Assembly: GCA_040879025.1 (NCBI GenBank)
Contig: JBBDLF010000001.1
Location: 124,001 to 188,000 of the forward strand
Length of the DNA stretch: 64,000 bases
Direction of reading: 5' to 3'
DNA from: JBBDLF01 sp040879025
GTDB lineage: Bacteria; Pseudomonadota; Gammaproteobacteria; Pseudomonadales; Pseudohongiellaceae
Both the position numbers and the translations under genes were made by a program. Below the pieces are notes generated by a model. The model was not told where the DNA came from and searched no databases. It saw nothing but the letters and a program-made list of their open reading frames with translations. Shown here piece after piece: positions 47,588 to 56,594 of the stretch. Position 1 is the first letter of the stretch. The number at the start of each line of letters is the position of its first letter.

Positions 47588-48039
47588 TGTTTCACTTCTC
47601 CGTTTTGTTTGAAACTGCCAACTTCACGGACTGCTTTTGAAGCAGACGGAATCACCGTATCGAGCGGTCGCGCAGCGAATCTGTTGAAGCTGAGAATTAT
47701 ATAGCATATGCGGTGTGTATTAATGTAACAATTTGTGAGAAAGGATAAACATACCGTGACTGTCGACAAAGAGAAACTTATTCGGAACCGATGTGTGAAG
47801 CGCGGCACATTTGCCTATCGGTCAGCGAATTAGCGGGTATCTCGAGCCACGAGGCACCAGAGGTGTCATTCCGGTAAATTGAGCGTCCCGAAGTGGAGAT
47901 ATCGGTTTCTGACCGATTTTCTTGAGCGAAACGGGGAGTTCAGCAGAGAGACTGAAACGGAACTCAGCGCGAGTGCATGGCCTGGTTTTGGAGTGGCATT
48001 TTCCGCCGCGGAATCGCGGCGGAAAATGCCCAGCGGTTC
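47588..48039. other. Intergenic region between the two TonB receptor genes
   Basis: These 452 bases contain no recognisable gene. Near the right end is the hairpin described in the next entry, after the stop of the second receptor; the left part must hold the promoter of the first receptor. The part near 47700-47820 is AT-rich (e.g. runs around 47700-47750), consistent with a promoter, but I cannot place hexamers with confidence. Confidence 0.4.
47995..48030 (-). terminator. 16-bp perfect hairpin after the second TonB receptor gene
   Basis: Positions 47995-48010 and 48015-48030 are exact reverse complements with a 4-base loop, 9 bases after the stop codon at 48040-48042. On the minus strand it is followed by ACTCCAAAACC, so it lacks a U-tract. 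It is likely a transcript-stabilising or terminating structure; the two receptor genes are therefore probably separate units. Confidence 0.6.
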
Positions 48040-50205
48040 TTAGAAGGTTCCCCGCACCTTGAGTGCGATCTTGATGCCCGTGTTACTGCACGAGTCTTCA
48101 ATTTCATTGAGCACACCGGTGGCGATAGTTCCCCCGGTATAACGCGACCGAACCCGGCAGCGCTCTCCTTCGAGTGTGTTCATTGTTTCAAACCGGTAAG
48201 TGAGGCCGCCCCAGCCGATTTTTTCAACGAAGACAGTGAGGTTGTCGCCCTGTTCGTACTCTTCAATCTTGTCGATATCATAGGCGAAACGTTCACCGGT
48301 AAATCCGTGACTGAAATTGAACCCGTAGTTCAGCGCCATAGAGGGAAGGTCATGACGGTAACCGATTCGGTAACTGCCCCGGCCTTGCTGCCGCAGACGC
48401 CGTTCGATTCCGAGAAACGGATCGGTAACCTTGGAGTCTTCCAGTTGCAGGCGCGATGTGACCAGAATATTGGGAAAATCAATGAAGCCAAGCCGCAAGC
48501 TCGCGTCAATATTGATGCCGTAGCGTTCGCCATCGCCGATATTGCCATTGGCGGAAAGCAGCGCCGTGGGTGTGGATACATCCACCCGGTCTATAACGTC
48601 TTCCAGGTCGTGGTAGAACAGATTGGTGCTTAACACGCCGGCATCACCGGGCAGGCGGTATTCCAGCGTGGTTTCATAACGCCAGGATTGCTCCTGACGC
48701 AAATCGGGGTTTCCCGCCACGGCGTCCTGGTCATCGTCTCCGCCACTGATGTTGGCGGTAAAGTCGTTGAAACTCAATTGCGCGACGTCCTTCTCTACCG
48801 ATGCGCGGAATTGAACAGACGGTGTAATGTCGAAACGGTAATCCAGTTTGGGACGGACAAAGCTGAAATCACGGGACTGGGATACGTCTCCGGACTGGGA
48901 TATCTCCGAGGTTTCGTATAGCAGTGTGCTTTCAAGTGACATGCGTGGATTCAATTGCCAGTTATGCACGAGGAACGTTTCATACCTGATTTCCTCCACC
49001 GTGGCATTGGAGTTGGTGACCGGAGTCAGTCCTCCAAAGGCTGCGGAGGGCGTCCCGCCGGTGGTAAGCAAACCCAGTTGAAGTGAGGAGTCCAGAATGG
49101 TTTGCGCGCGCTCGACACCCGCTTCCAGCGACTGATTGCCAGCCAGGCCGAAGGTATAGGAAGAGCGCACTATCCGCTCACGGTTACGGGCAAAATTGGC
49201 CAGATACAGATCCTTGGTCTCGCCGGCGTTTTCCAGGATAAAGGTTTCACGGGTGCTGTCGTCCTCGGATTCATTCACAATGAACAAGGTCTTGAAGCGG
49301 CTGCCGTTGGCAAAGAGATGCTCGTAATCGCCACCCACTTCCCAACTGTCATTCGTGGACGGAACGTCATCCCGTTCATGAACCACCGTTTGCGGTGATA
49401 CGTTGTAGTCGGTGATGACACGATCGGTCTTGCTTGGGGCATCACTGTCGGCGTACTGCATATTGAAGTGCACGAGGTCGTTGGGCGTGACTTCATAACC
49501 CAGGTTTGCACTCACTGTAATGGGCTGGGAATCGCGTACGTCAATACGGGTCACTGTGTCGTTCAGGCTGCCGTCAGCGTTCACGCTGACTTCATCGCCA
49601 TCGCGATATTCCCAGCGAGGTTCGATTTCGGCGCTGAGCAGGTAGTCAAAGACGCCACGCTGCCCGGACAGTGCCACCTTGCCGCCGGGCTGGTAAGTGC
49701 CATCGTGATAATGGTCGGTGTTCAGCTCATACGCGACACTGCTGCGGGATTCCGATTCCAGCAACACGATATTGATTACCTGACCGCCACCGCGCACATC
49801 CAGGTCTCCGGAGGTGCCGCGAATGATTTCAATGTAATCCACCTGGCTGGCCGAAATACGGCTGAGCTGGCTGTTACCCTCGTTCTCCTTGCCGGCGGTA
49901 CGACGGCCGTTGATCAGAACCTGATCACCGCCGGCGCCCAGACCACGACGATTGGAACCACCGGAACTGCCCGGACCTCCCTGGCCGCCGCTCCCCTGCA
50001 AGGCGACGGTGATGCCGGGGATGCGATTGAGCATATCGCTGACTGAAAAGGGTTCGTATTGCGCAAAATAGGAGGCGGGGTAGACCACCGTTGAGCTGTC
50101 ACCCGTGCTGGTTTGTGCCGAGACGAGGCTGGCGCCTGTCAGCGCCAGTGCTGCCAGAATTGAGTTTCTCAGGGTGGTTTTTCTTGTCAGTGAGCGCGGG
50201 CCCAT
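48040..50205 (-). CDS. TonB-dependent outer-membrane receptor (copy 2)
   Basis: The 721-residue paralogue of the gene at 45449 has a signal peptide (SILAALALTGASLVSAQTS). The plug has PFSVSDMLNRIPGITVALQGSGG, a glycine-rich loop, NRRGLGAGGDQVLINGRRTAGKENEG and QVDYIEIIRGTSGDLDVRGGGQVINIVLLES, which correspond block by block to copy 1. Barrel strands are matched throughout (e.g. GGDYEHLF, RERIVRSSY, LEAGVERAQTILDS, LDYRFDITPSVQFRASVEKDVAQLSF, NPDLRQEQSW, DPFLGIERR) and it ends in Phe (IALKVRGTF). The tandem likely arose by duplication and divergence, giving two uptake specificities. It diverges from the ETF-QO gene over 297 bases. Confidence 0.92.
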   Translation of the reverse strand: MGPRSLTRKTTLRNSILAALALTGASLVSAQTSTGDSSTVVYPASYFAQYEPFSVSDMLNRIPGITVALQGSGGQGGPGSSGGSNRRGLGAGGDQVLINGRRTAGKENEGNSQLSRISASQVDYIEIIRGTSGDLDVRGGGQVINIVLLESESRSSVAYELNTDHYHDGTYQPGGKVALSGQRGVFDYLLSAEIEPRWEYRDGDEVSVNADGSLNDTVTRIDVRDSQPITVSANLGYEVTPNDLVHFNMQYADSDAPSKTDRVITDYNVSPQTVVHERDDVPSTNDSWEVGGDYEHLFANGSRFKTLFIVNESEDDSTRETFILENAGETKDLYLANFARNRERIVRSSYTFGLAGNQSLEAGVERAQTILDSSLQLGLLTTGGTPSAAFGGLTPVTNSNATVEEIRYETFLVHNWQLNPRMSLESTLLYETSEISQSGDVSQSRDFSFVRPKLDYRFDITPSVQFRASVEKDVAQLSFNDFTANISGGDDDQDAVAGNPDLRQEQSWRYETTLEYRLPGDAGVLSTNLFYHDLEDVIDRVDVSTPTALLSANGNIGDGERYGINIDASLRLGFIDFPNILVTSRLQLEDSKVTDPFLGIERRLRQQGRGSYRIGYRHDLPSMALNYGFNFSHGFTGERFAYDIDKIEEYEQGDNLTVFVEKIGWGGLTYRFETMNTLEGERCRVRSRYTGGTIATGVLNEIEDSCSNTGIKIALKVRGTF

Positions 50206-50502
50206 TACTTCTCTCCGTGAAAAAAGACACTTCTGTTGAATCCGGGCGCAACGAACTTCCCGGGTGTGGGTTTTGATGGACGCTATTTTGCACAGAAAAT
50301 GTCCAGGACAAAACGACTACTTATCCTTCAAATGTGATTTTTTGTAATGACCCCGCGCAACGACACCGGTGGGGGACGATTTTGCGCTGGACCCGGGAAT
50401 TGGCGATAATGAGGCGCTTTACGCCCGGTCGTACGAAAAAATGCGACGACAAGACACAGAAACGCGCGGGCGCTCCGATTGGTCCCGTGATGAGGTGAGT
50501 TT

Positions 50503-52161
50503 ATGGAACGCGAGTCGATGGAAGTCGATGTGGTTGTTGTTGGAGCCGGGCCCGCCGGACTCGCCACCGCATGCCACTTGATGCAACTGGCCCGGGAAGC
50601 CGGTCAGGAATTGTCGGTGTGCGTTCTTGAGAAGGGCTCCGAAATCGGTGCTCATATACTGTCAGGCGCTGTGTTCGAGCCTTCGGCCCTGAATGAACTT
50701 TTTCCGGACTGGAAGGATCTTGGTGCTCCTCTCAATACCGCGGTTACCGGGGATGACGTCTATTTTCTTGCGAATGAAAGATCGGCATTCAAATTTCCCA
50801 ACCTGCTGGTTCCACGACCCATGCATAATCACGGTAACTACATTGTTTCGCTGGGCAATCTATGCAAGTGGCTTGGCGAGCAGGCCATGAACCTGGGCGT
50901 GGAAGTGTTCCCCGGGTTTGCCGCGGCGGAACTGCTCTACGACGAGAACGGCAGGGTCACCGGCGTCGCTACGGGTGATATGGGCGTCGCGTCCAATGGT
51001 GAAAGAAAAAGCAATTACGAGCCCGGGTTCGAGTTTCACGCCAAATACACAATTCTGGCGGAAGGTTGCAGAGGACATCTCGGCAAGGAAACTATTGCCC
51101 GTTTCGGACTGGATAAAGACGTCGACCCCCAGCATTATGGCCTGGGTTTCAAGGAGGTCTGGGAAATACCATCCGACAAGCACAGGGAAGGACTGGTGGT
51201 ACATACCGCCGGTTACCCCAATGTCGGTGCGAGTGCTGCCGGGAGCAGCGGCGGCTTTCTGTACCATATAGAAAACAACCAGGTTTCATTGGGACTTATC
51301 ATCGACCTGGGTTATCAAAATCCCCACCTGAGTCTTTTCGACGAGTTTCAGAAATTCAAACATCATCCGGTAATCAGACAAACCATCGAGGGAGGCAAAC
51401 GGCTCAGTTACGGGGCTCGGGCGTTAAACAAGGGCGGGCTGAATTCCCTGCCAAAAATGTCATTTCCAGGAGGTTTGCTGATCGGTTGTGATGCCGGGAC
51501 ACTGAACGCCGCCAAGATCAAGGGCAGCCACACCGCCATGAAATCCGGCATGCTGGCCGCTGAAACCCTGTTTGAAGCTCTGCGCAATGATGCGCCGGTG
51601 CCCGCTGAATTGCGGGTGTATGACGAACGCATCAAGAATTCCGGCCTGTACCGGGAATTACACAAAACCCGAAACTTCAGTGCGGGCTTTCATAAGTTCG
51701 GATTCTGGCTGGGAAGCGCGCTGGTGTTTTTGGAACAAAATATTTTTTTCGGTCGGTTCCCGTTCACGTTTCATGATAAAACCCCGGATCACTGCCAGTT
51801 AAAGCCGGCCGCGGAATGCTCTCGCATCAGCTATCCGAAACCCGACGGCGTTATCAGTTTCGACAAGATGTCATCGGTCTTTCTTTCCAATACCAACCAT
51901 GAAGAAGACCAGCCGAGCCACCTCAAACTCAAGGACCCATCGATACCTATCGGTGTCAATTTACCGCTCTACGATGAACCCGCTCAGCGATATTGTCCTG
52001 CGGGCGTCTATGAGGTTGTCGAGGACAACGGTCACAAGCGCTTCCAGATAAATGCCCAGAATTGTGTGCATTGCAAAACGTGCGATATCAAGGACCCGGC
52101 ACAGAATATTTACTGGGTTACGCCGGAAGGGGGCGGCGGACCCAACTATCCGGGTATGTAA
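50503..52161 (+). CDS. Electron transfer flavoprotein-ubiquinone oxidoreductase
   Basis: ETF-QO passes electrons from ETF, charged by acyl-CoA and amino acid dehydrogenases, to ubiquinone. The 552-residue protein has the FAD-binding start EVDVVVVGAGPAGLATACHLMQLA, the HILSGAVFEPSALNELFPDWK block, GCRGHLGKETIARFGL, GCDAGTLNAAKIKGSHTAMKSGMLAAE and a C-terminal 4Fe-4S motif with YCPAGVYEV and CVHCKTCDIKDPAQNIYWVTPEGGGGPNY, complete in all cysteines. It is a peripheral inner-membrane protein. Good ribosome-binding site (GAGGTGAG). Genes for ETF itself are outside the window. Confidence 0.97.
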   Translation: MERESMEVDVVVVGAGPAGLATACHLMQLAREAGQELSVCVLEKGSEIGAHILSGAVFEPSALNELFPDWKDLGAPLNTAVTGDDVYFLANERSAFKFPNLLVPRPMHNHGNYIVSLGNLCKWLGEQAMNLGVEVFPGFAAAELLYDENGRVTGVATGDMGVASNGERKSNYEPGFEFHAKYTILAEGCRGHLGKETIARFGLDKDVDPQHYGLGFKEVWEIPSDKHREGLVVHTAGYPNVGASAAGSSGGFLYHIENNQVSLGLIIDLGYQNPHLSLFDEFQKFKHHPVIRQTIEGGKRLSYGARALNKGGLNSLPKMSFPGGLLIGCDAGTLNAAKIKGSHTAMKSGMLAAETLFEALRNDAPVPAELRVYDERIKNSGLYRELHKTRNFSAGFHKFGFWLGSALVFLEQNIFFGRFPFTFHDKTPDHCQLKPAAECSRISYPKPDGVISFDKMSSVFLSNTNHEEDQPSHLKLKDPSIPIGVNLPLYDEPAQRYCPAGVYEVVEDNGHKRFQINAQNCVHCKTCDIKDPAQNIYWVTPEGGGGPNYPGM

Positions 52162-52191
52162 AATTCAGCCAAAGCCGGGCGTAAGAGGGCT

Positions 52192-52221
52192 TTGACGGAC
52201 CCGGTCCCCGACTGCTAGAGT
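52192..52221 (+). promoter_or_regulatory. Candidate promoter of the three-gene exported operon
   Basis: TTGACG (52192-52197) and TAGAGT (52216-52221) are separated by 18 bases, about 80 bases upstream of the first gene and 30 bases after the ETF-QO stop, suggesting the operon is transcribed independently. Confidence 0.45.
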
Positions 52222-52303
52222 GGTTCAGAGGTTCCCTGATGGGCGTCCCGGCCTCCCGGCTCACCGGCCCATGGTGTCTGAACCGTTTCCGGAGCACGCT
52301 GTG

Positions 52304-53884
52304 ATGCGATTGATTCTTCCCGCGTTTATGGTGTTTTGGCTTGTCCTGGGCAGTGCATTGACGGCCCCGTCCGTGCTGGCGCAGACTTCACAGAACGCAA
52401 CGCAGGCGTCGACATTGCTGGACAGCTCCTGGCGTGTCGTCGACACACCTCATTTTCATATTGTGAGTCAGCTCTCGGCACGGCGGACTGAAACATTTGC
52501 CGCCGACCTTGAGCGTTGGCGTGAAGTGGCGGTGCAGTTCCTCACCGGTGACCCGACGGTGCCTTCCGCCGTACGTAACCACGCTTATCTGTTTGCAACC
52601 AGTGAGCAGTTCAACCAATTTTCCACCACCGGCGAGCCCGCTTTTTTTACCCCTTCGCCGCGTGCCAACTATCTGGCGCTCGATGCTTCGGCAGACAATT
52701 CGGTCAACATCGCCCGCCACCATTACGGTCATTTCCTGCTGTGGAATCTGGCTGATCTGCGGCTTCCGCGCTGGTACGAGGAAGGCGCGGCAGCCTATCT
52801 AGGCCGGCTGAGATTCGACGACGCGAGCGTGGGGATTCCGTCATACTCACGCGAGGAACACGCGGCGTCGTTGGCTTTGGAAAGCGAAATGCCACTTGAT
52901 AAATTGCTTTTTGACGACGACGCACTGGCCTCCCCACGACTGATTCAGATTGCAAACCTGAAGTCGGAATCGCTGCTTTATTTTTTGCTGCATGGCCACG
53001 AGCAGCCCGGATTCGTTGACCGGCGTGCCGAATTGCAGGGATACCTTGAGCTTTTGCTCGAAGGGCGGAATCACCGCTTTGCATTCGATCAGTCTTTCTC
53101 TCTGCCTGCGCCGCAGCTGGATGAAGAGTATCGGCGTTTCCTCGCCGAGAGCGAACTCCGCCTCCTGACATTGGACAACATGCCACCGGCTCGCGAGCAA
53201 CGGGTGGAGGTGGCAAGCGCTGACCCGGATCAGATGGCGGTGGCGCTGGGTGAACTGGCTTTGTATAGCGGCCGTTTTGCCTTGGCCAGGGAATTCTTCA
53301 ACTCGGGTGTCCAGAATCGCAGTCAGGTCGCGCGATTCCATTCCGGTATGGCTGATGCGTTGCGCATGCTGGAGTTGGACGATGATCCTGAACAACTACT
53401 GCCGTATTATCGTCGTGCCGCGGAAATGGAACCGGAAAACATTTACATACTGCTGGACCAGGGTGAATATATTGAGACTGTTCTGACTGATTGCGACCGG
53501 ACCCTGCCGGCAGAGCAATGGGATGAATTAAGGCAACAGATGGCAGTGTTGTTCGAGCGTGCACTCACGCTGCAACCGGACAATCCCGAGGCTAACCTCG
53601 CCAGCGCACAGCGCTATCTGTTACCTGATGAAGACTGGCGCGAAGGCAGAGGTTTTCAACAGGCCGCGTTTCGCCTGTTGCCCGGAGACAGCTTTATTGT
53701 GGAACAAACAATTAAATATGAAATTTTGTCCGCGAATTATACTGAAGCGGAACGGCTGCTTGGCGAGTTGTCACAGCCGTTGCATCTGGTGGGCGAACCG
53801 GAATGGGTAACCCAATTGCGCATGAGGCTCGACAGCCACAGAAACGGTGAGTTCTTTGACGCCTGCGCGCAACAAACGCAATAA
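52304..53884 (+). CDS. Exported degenerate metallopeptidase-like protein with helical repeats
   Basis: The 526-residue precursor has a signal peptide (FWLVLGSALTAPSVLA). Residues about 40-290 resemble the DUF1570/peptidase MA-like gluzincins: WRVVDTPHFHIVSQLSARRTETFAADLERW, HHYGHFLL (139-143 HHYGH) and LPRWYEEGAAAYLGRLRF (W157-G161). The usual HExxH would need glutamate at 140; it is histidine here, so peptidase activity is doubtful while the distal WxxEG motif is kept. The C-terminal half (about 310-526) has TPR-like helical repeats. Start at ATG 52304, 9 bases after GGAG; a GTG just before it is possible. The next gene begins 13 bases after its stop. Confidence 0.72.
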   Translation: MRLILPAFMVFWLVLGSALTAPSVLAQTSQNATQASTLLDSSWRVVDTPHFHIVSQLSARRTETFAADLERWREVAVQFLTGDPTVPSAVRNHAYLFATSEQFNQFSTTGEPAFFTPSPRANYLALDASADNSVNIARHHYGHFLLWNLADLRLPRWYEEGAAAYLGRLRFDDASVGIPSYSREEHAASLALESEMPLDKLLFDDDALASPRLIQIANLKSESLLYFLLHGHEQPGFVDRRAELQGYLELLLEGRNHRFAFDQSFSLPAPQLDEEYRRFLAESELRLLTLDNMPPAREQRVEVASADPDQMAVALGELALYSGRFALAREFFNSGVQNRSQVARFHSGMADALRMLELDDDPEQLLPYYRRAAEMEPENIYILLDQGEYIETVLTDCDRTLPAEQWDELRQQMAVLFERALTLQPDNPEANLASAQRYLLPDEDWREGRGFQQAAFRLLPGDSFIVEQTIKYEILSANYTEAERLLGELSQPLHLVGEPEWVTQLRMRLDSHRNGEFFDACAQQTQ

Positions 53885-53897
53885 AAAGGAGTGAGTA

Positions 53898-55379
53898 ATG
53901 GGCACGTCGGCGAAATACGCCAAGCGTACCCGGATGCTTGCCGTGATTCCCTGGCTGCTTGTAAGCCTGACTGCAAACGGCGGTGTTCTGGATCGCAATG
54001 AAACGGCCGATCCCTGGCTGGAACTGATAGCGTCCGGACTGGACAGCCGGGATATCGATGTTGCCTATAATCTCAATGGACGCGGTTTGCCGCGGCTGCC
54101 GCAAAGGCCGACGCTCGGTGCCCTGGCGGACCTGCCGGCTGGACAGTTACCGTTAAGCGATGAGCTTGATGCATGGGAAGAAGGCTTCACGTCCACCGCG
54201 ATCGGCGCTGTCGCGGTCATCGCGGTGCCTGACAGCCTTGTCAGCCTTGCCACGCCGCCAGTCACGGTGTCCGACGGTTATCAGACATTCTGGCAACGGT
54301 GGCGCCATCAGTCAGCTCAGCACCGGATCTTTGTCAGTTTTGCCGAGGAAGACCTGGCCACGGCGGGTGCCCTGTCAACCACGTTGCGCGCCATGGGTTT
54401 CGAATCCATGGTGTTTTTTGGTGACGGGGTACAGGCCAGGCCGGGCCGATTGTTCACCACTGCCGGGCGGCGACTGGTCATTGACTCGCGTGCCGCCAGA
54501 AGCCATGAAATCGCGGTTGCCGAGTTCCGGTACCTGGGAGAACGGGTCCGCCGTAACAGTAATTCGGTTTTCCGCGATGGGGCCGCAGTCGAGACAGCCG
54601 CCGGTGAGCCGCAGGCTTTTATCAAGGAGACTCTGGGTGATGAGCATACCGCATCCACCATTGAGGAGATTATTGTGCCAGGGGGTATCGCCCTGGGGGA
54701 AACGGCCGAATTGCCCTGGCGTCCGCAGGAACTGATTTTTGAGGATGATCAACTGCGGTTGCTGGACCAACAGGGCCAACACTGGCGCCTGCCCGCAGCA
54801 GATTATTCCGAGGTGAAGGCGCTGTATGATTTTGTGCAGCGTTCCGAGGCTGCGGAATCGGATGCCATCGTTGATATTGATGCCCAAGGCCGAGTCAGAA
54901 TTTCCGCGGCCCTGCGTGACACCGATGCAGGCTATCAGTTTGTACAGGTGGATGCCGAACCCTTCAACTATCTTGGCAATGCCCGTAGTCTCGACGTGAG
55001 CAAAAGCGTTATTATCGACCGCAGGGTAAATTTTGAGGAAGCCGCGGAACAGCAACTTTCATTCAATTCGGAATATGAGGTACGGTTCCTCAGTGCCGAC
55101 AACATGCGCATTGCGCAGACCCGGATAGCGCTGGAGTACGATTACTCCGGGCAAGCGGGCACCGCCGTCCATGACTACACCTGGGGGCGTGAAAGCGGCC
55201 GCCTGGATGAGAATCTGGATTATGCCGGTCTTGGTAACAGTACGGCGCCGATTGGTCCCTACGCAGCCTGGATTGCGCTGTTCAGGGCGCTGGAGGAAGA
55301 TCGTACACCGTTTCTGACCGGGCGTTATGAATTTATGAAAATAATCAAAGCCGGCAGACCGACTCCGCACCGGTATTAG
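53898..55379 (+). CDS. Exported protein of unknown family with a weak TIR-like segment
   Basis: I do not recognise a named family with confidence. The 493-residue product begins with a hydrophobic segment (MLAVIPWLLVSLTANGG) that may be a signal peptide. Residues about 142-210 read HRIFVSFAEEDLATAGALSTTLRAMGFE...RRLVIDSRAARSHEIAVAEF, which looks like the first strand/helix and the serine/glutamate helix of a TIR or TIR-like domain, but compressed in the middle. The rest is beta-rich with no motif I can name (e.g. LPWRPQELIFEDDQLRLLDQQGQHWRLP; FNSEYEVRFLSADNMRIAQTRIALEYDYSGQ). It has AAAAAGGAG before the ATG and is followed by the lipoprotein gene after 2 bases. Confidence 0.55.
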   Translation: MGTSAKYAKRTRMLAVIPWLLVSLTANGGVLDRNETADPWLELIASGLDSRDIDVAYNLNGRGLPRLPQRPTLGALADLPAGQLPLSDELDAWEEGFTSTAIGAVAVIAVPDSLVSLATPPVTVSDGYQTFWQRWRHQSAQHRIFVSFAEEDLATAGALSTTLRAMGFESMVFFGDGVQARPGRLFTTAGRRLVIDSRAARSHEIAVAEFRYLGERVRRNSNSVFRDGAAVETAAGEPQAFIKETLGDEHTASTIEEIIVPGGIALGETAELPWRPQELIFEDDQLRLLDQQGQHWRLPAADYSEVKALYDFVQRSEAAESDAIVDIDAQGRVRISAALRDTDAGYQFVQVDAEPFNYLGNARSLDVSKSVIIDRRVNFEEAAEQQLSFNSEYEVRFLSADNMRIAQTRIALEYDYSGQAGTAVHDYTWGRESGRLDENLDYAGLGNSTAPIGPYAAWIALFRALEEDRTPFLTGRYEFMKIIKAGRPTPHRY

Positions 55380-55381
55380 CC

Positions 55382-56581
55382 ATGATCAACCTGTTTCGAC
55401 TGTTAGCCTTTGTTTCTGGTTGCCTCTTCATCAGTGGTTGCCAGAATATCGATGTGGACTTTGATTTCGAGTCTTCCGAGGAAACTTACACCCGTATCGT
55501 TCCCCAGCAGACCGATGCTTTCGAAGATATCGAACTGCTTTATCTGACCGATGCGATGAAGGCCTACGCGGATACCCACATCAACCCCGATGCCCGCGCT
55601 TCCGACAAAGTTGGCCGTCTGCGAGAGCTGCTGTTTGAAGAGCAATATCTGAACCTGCAGTACAGTGATGACCGCACCCAGACCGCCGCCGAATTGTTTG
55701 AGTCCCGCGCGGGAAACTGCCTGTCAGTGATGAACCTCTATATCGCCCTGGCGCGCTACGTGGGACTGGACGCGGAGTACCAGACGGTGAATGTGCGCCC
55801 TGTCTGGGACCGCCGCGGCGGACTGCTGGTGCTGAATCAGCATATCAATGCCACCGGCAAGCTGAGCATGCGGGAAACCTATATTATCGATTTTACTCCG
55901 GAATTGAACCTGCAGCAGCTAACCGCTTCAACTGTCAGTGATGCCGAAGCACGGGCGTTATATTTCAATAATCTCGCCGTGGAAAAAATGGTTGTCGGGG
56001 AGTTTGAAGCTTCGTTGGTTTTTCTGAAAAACGCTTTGTGGCTGGAGCCGGAACTTTCCATCGCGTGGAACAATATCGGTACCGCCTTCAACCGCCTTCA
56101 GCAACCGGAGTTGGCTTCCTACAGCTATCATATGGCGTTTGAGACCGATAACACCAATGCTACCGCGGTAAACAATCTGGCCCGGTTCTTTCTTGCGCAG
56201 GGTGAGACCGCCAAGGCGCGGGAATATCAGCGGGCCATCGCCCGTTTCAACAACCGAAATCCTTACTACCATTTCGAAAGAGGCAATACGGCATATCTGA
56301 ATGATGACCTGGAAGGCGCATTGGACGCATACCGTCGCGCGATTCGCATCAAGGAGGTGGAACCGGATTTCTATGTTGCGCTGGCGCGCACTTATGAGCG
56401 CCTGGGTGACGAAGGCATGGCCGAGCGAATGACCAATGCGGCGAAGGGATTATTGATCACCAACGCGGAAATCTATCAGCCCAGTGATGAGAAGGTAAGA
56501 ATCATCGATTCCCAGAGTATATTGCGCAATACAGGCCCCGGCCTGGTGGTCAGACCGAATCGCGGGGGCAATGACTTATGA
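55382..56581 (+). CDS. Transglutaminase-like/TPR lipoprotein
   Basis: The 399-residue precursor has a lipoprotein signal (LLAFVSGCLFISGCQN, lipobox cysteine at residue 20), so it is anchored in an envelope membrane facing the periplasm or outside. Residues about 70-175 form a transglutaminase-like cysteine-peptidase fold: RAGNCLSVMNLYIALARYVGLDAEYQTV with Cys113, LNQHINATG with His154 and YIIDFTPELN with Asp170, a complete Cys-His-Asp triad. From about 200 onwards several TPR units follow (e.g. FLKNALWLEPELSIAWNNIGTAFNRLQQPELA, YYHFERGNTAYLNDDLEGALDAYRRAIRIKEVEPDFY). The gene starts 2 bases after the previous one and converges on ispB. Confidence 0.75.
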   Translation: MINLFRLLAFVSGCLFISGCQNIDVDFDFESSEETYTRIVPQQTDAFEDIELLYLTDAMKAYADTHINPDARASDKVGRLRELLFEEQYLNLQYSDDRTQTAAELFESRAGNCLSVMNLYIALARYVGLDAEYQTVNVRPVWDRRGGLLVLNQHINATGKLSMRETYIIDFTPELNLQQLTASTVSDAEARALYFNNLAVEKMVVGEFEASLVFLKNALWLEPELSIAWNNIGTAFNRLQQPELASYSYHMAFETDNTNATAVNNLARFFLAQGETAKAREYQRAIARFNNRNPYYHFERGNTAYLNDDLEGALDAYRRAIRIKEVEPDFYVALARTYERLGDEGMAERMTNAAKGLLITNAEIYQPSDEKVRIIDSQSILRNTGPGLVVRPNRGGNDL

Positions 56582-56594
56582 TCCCGCCTCGGCT

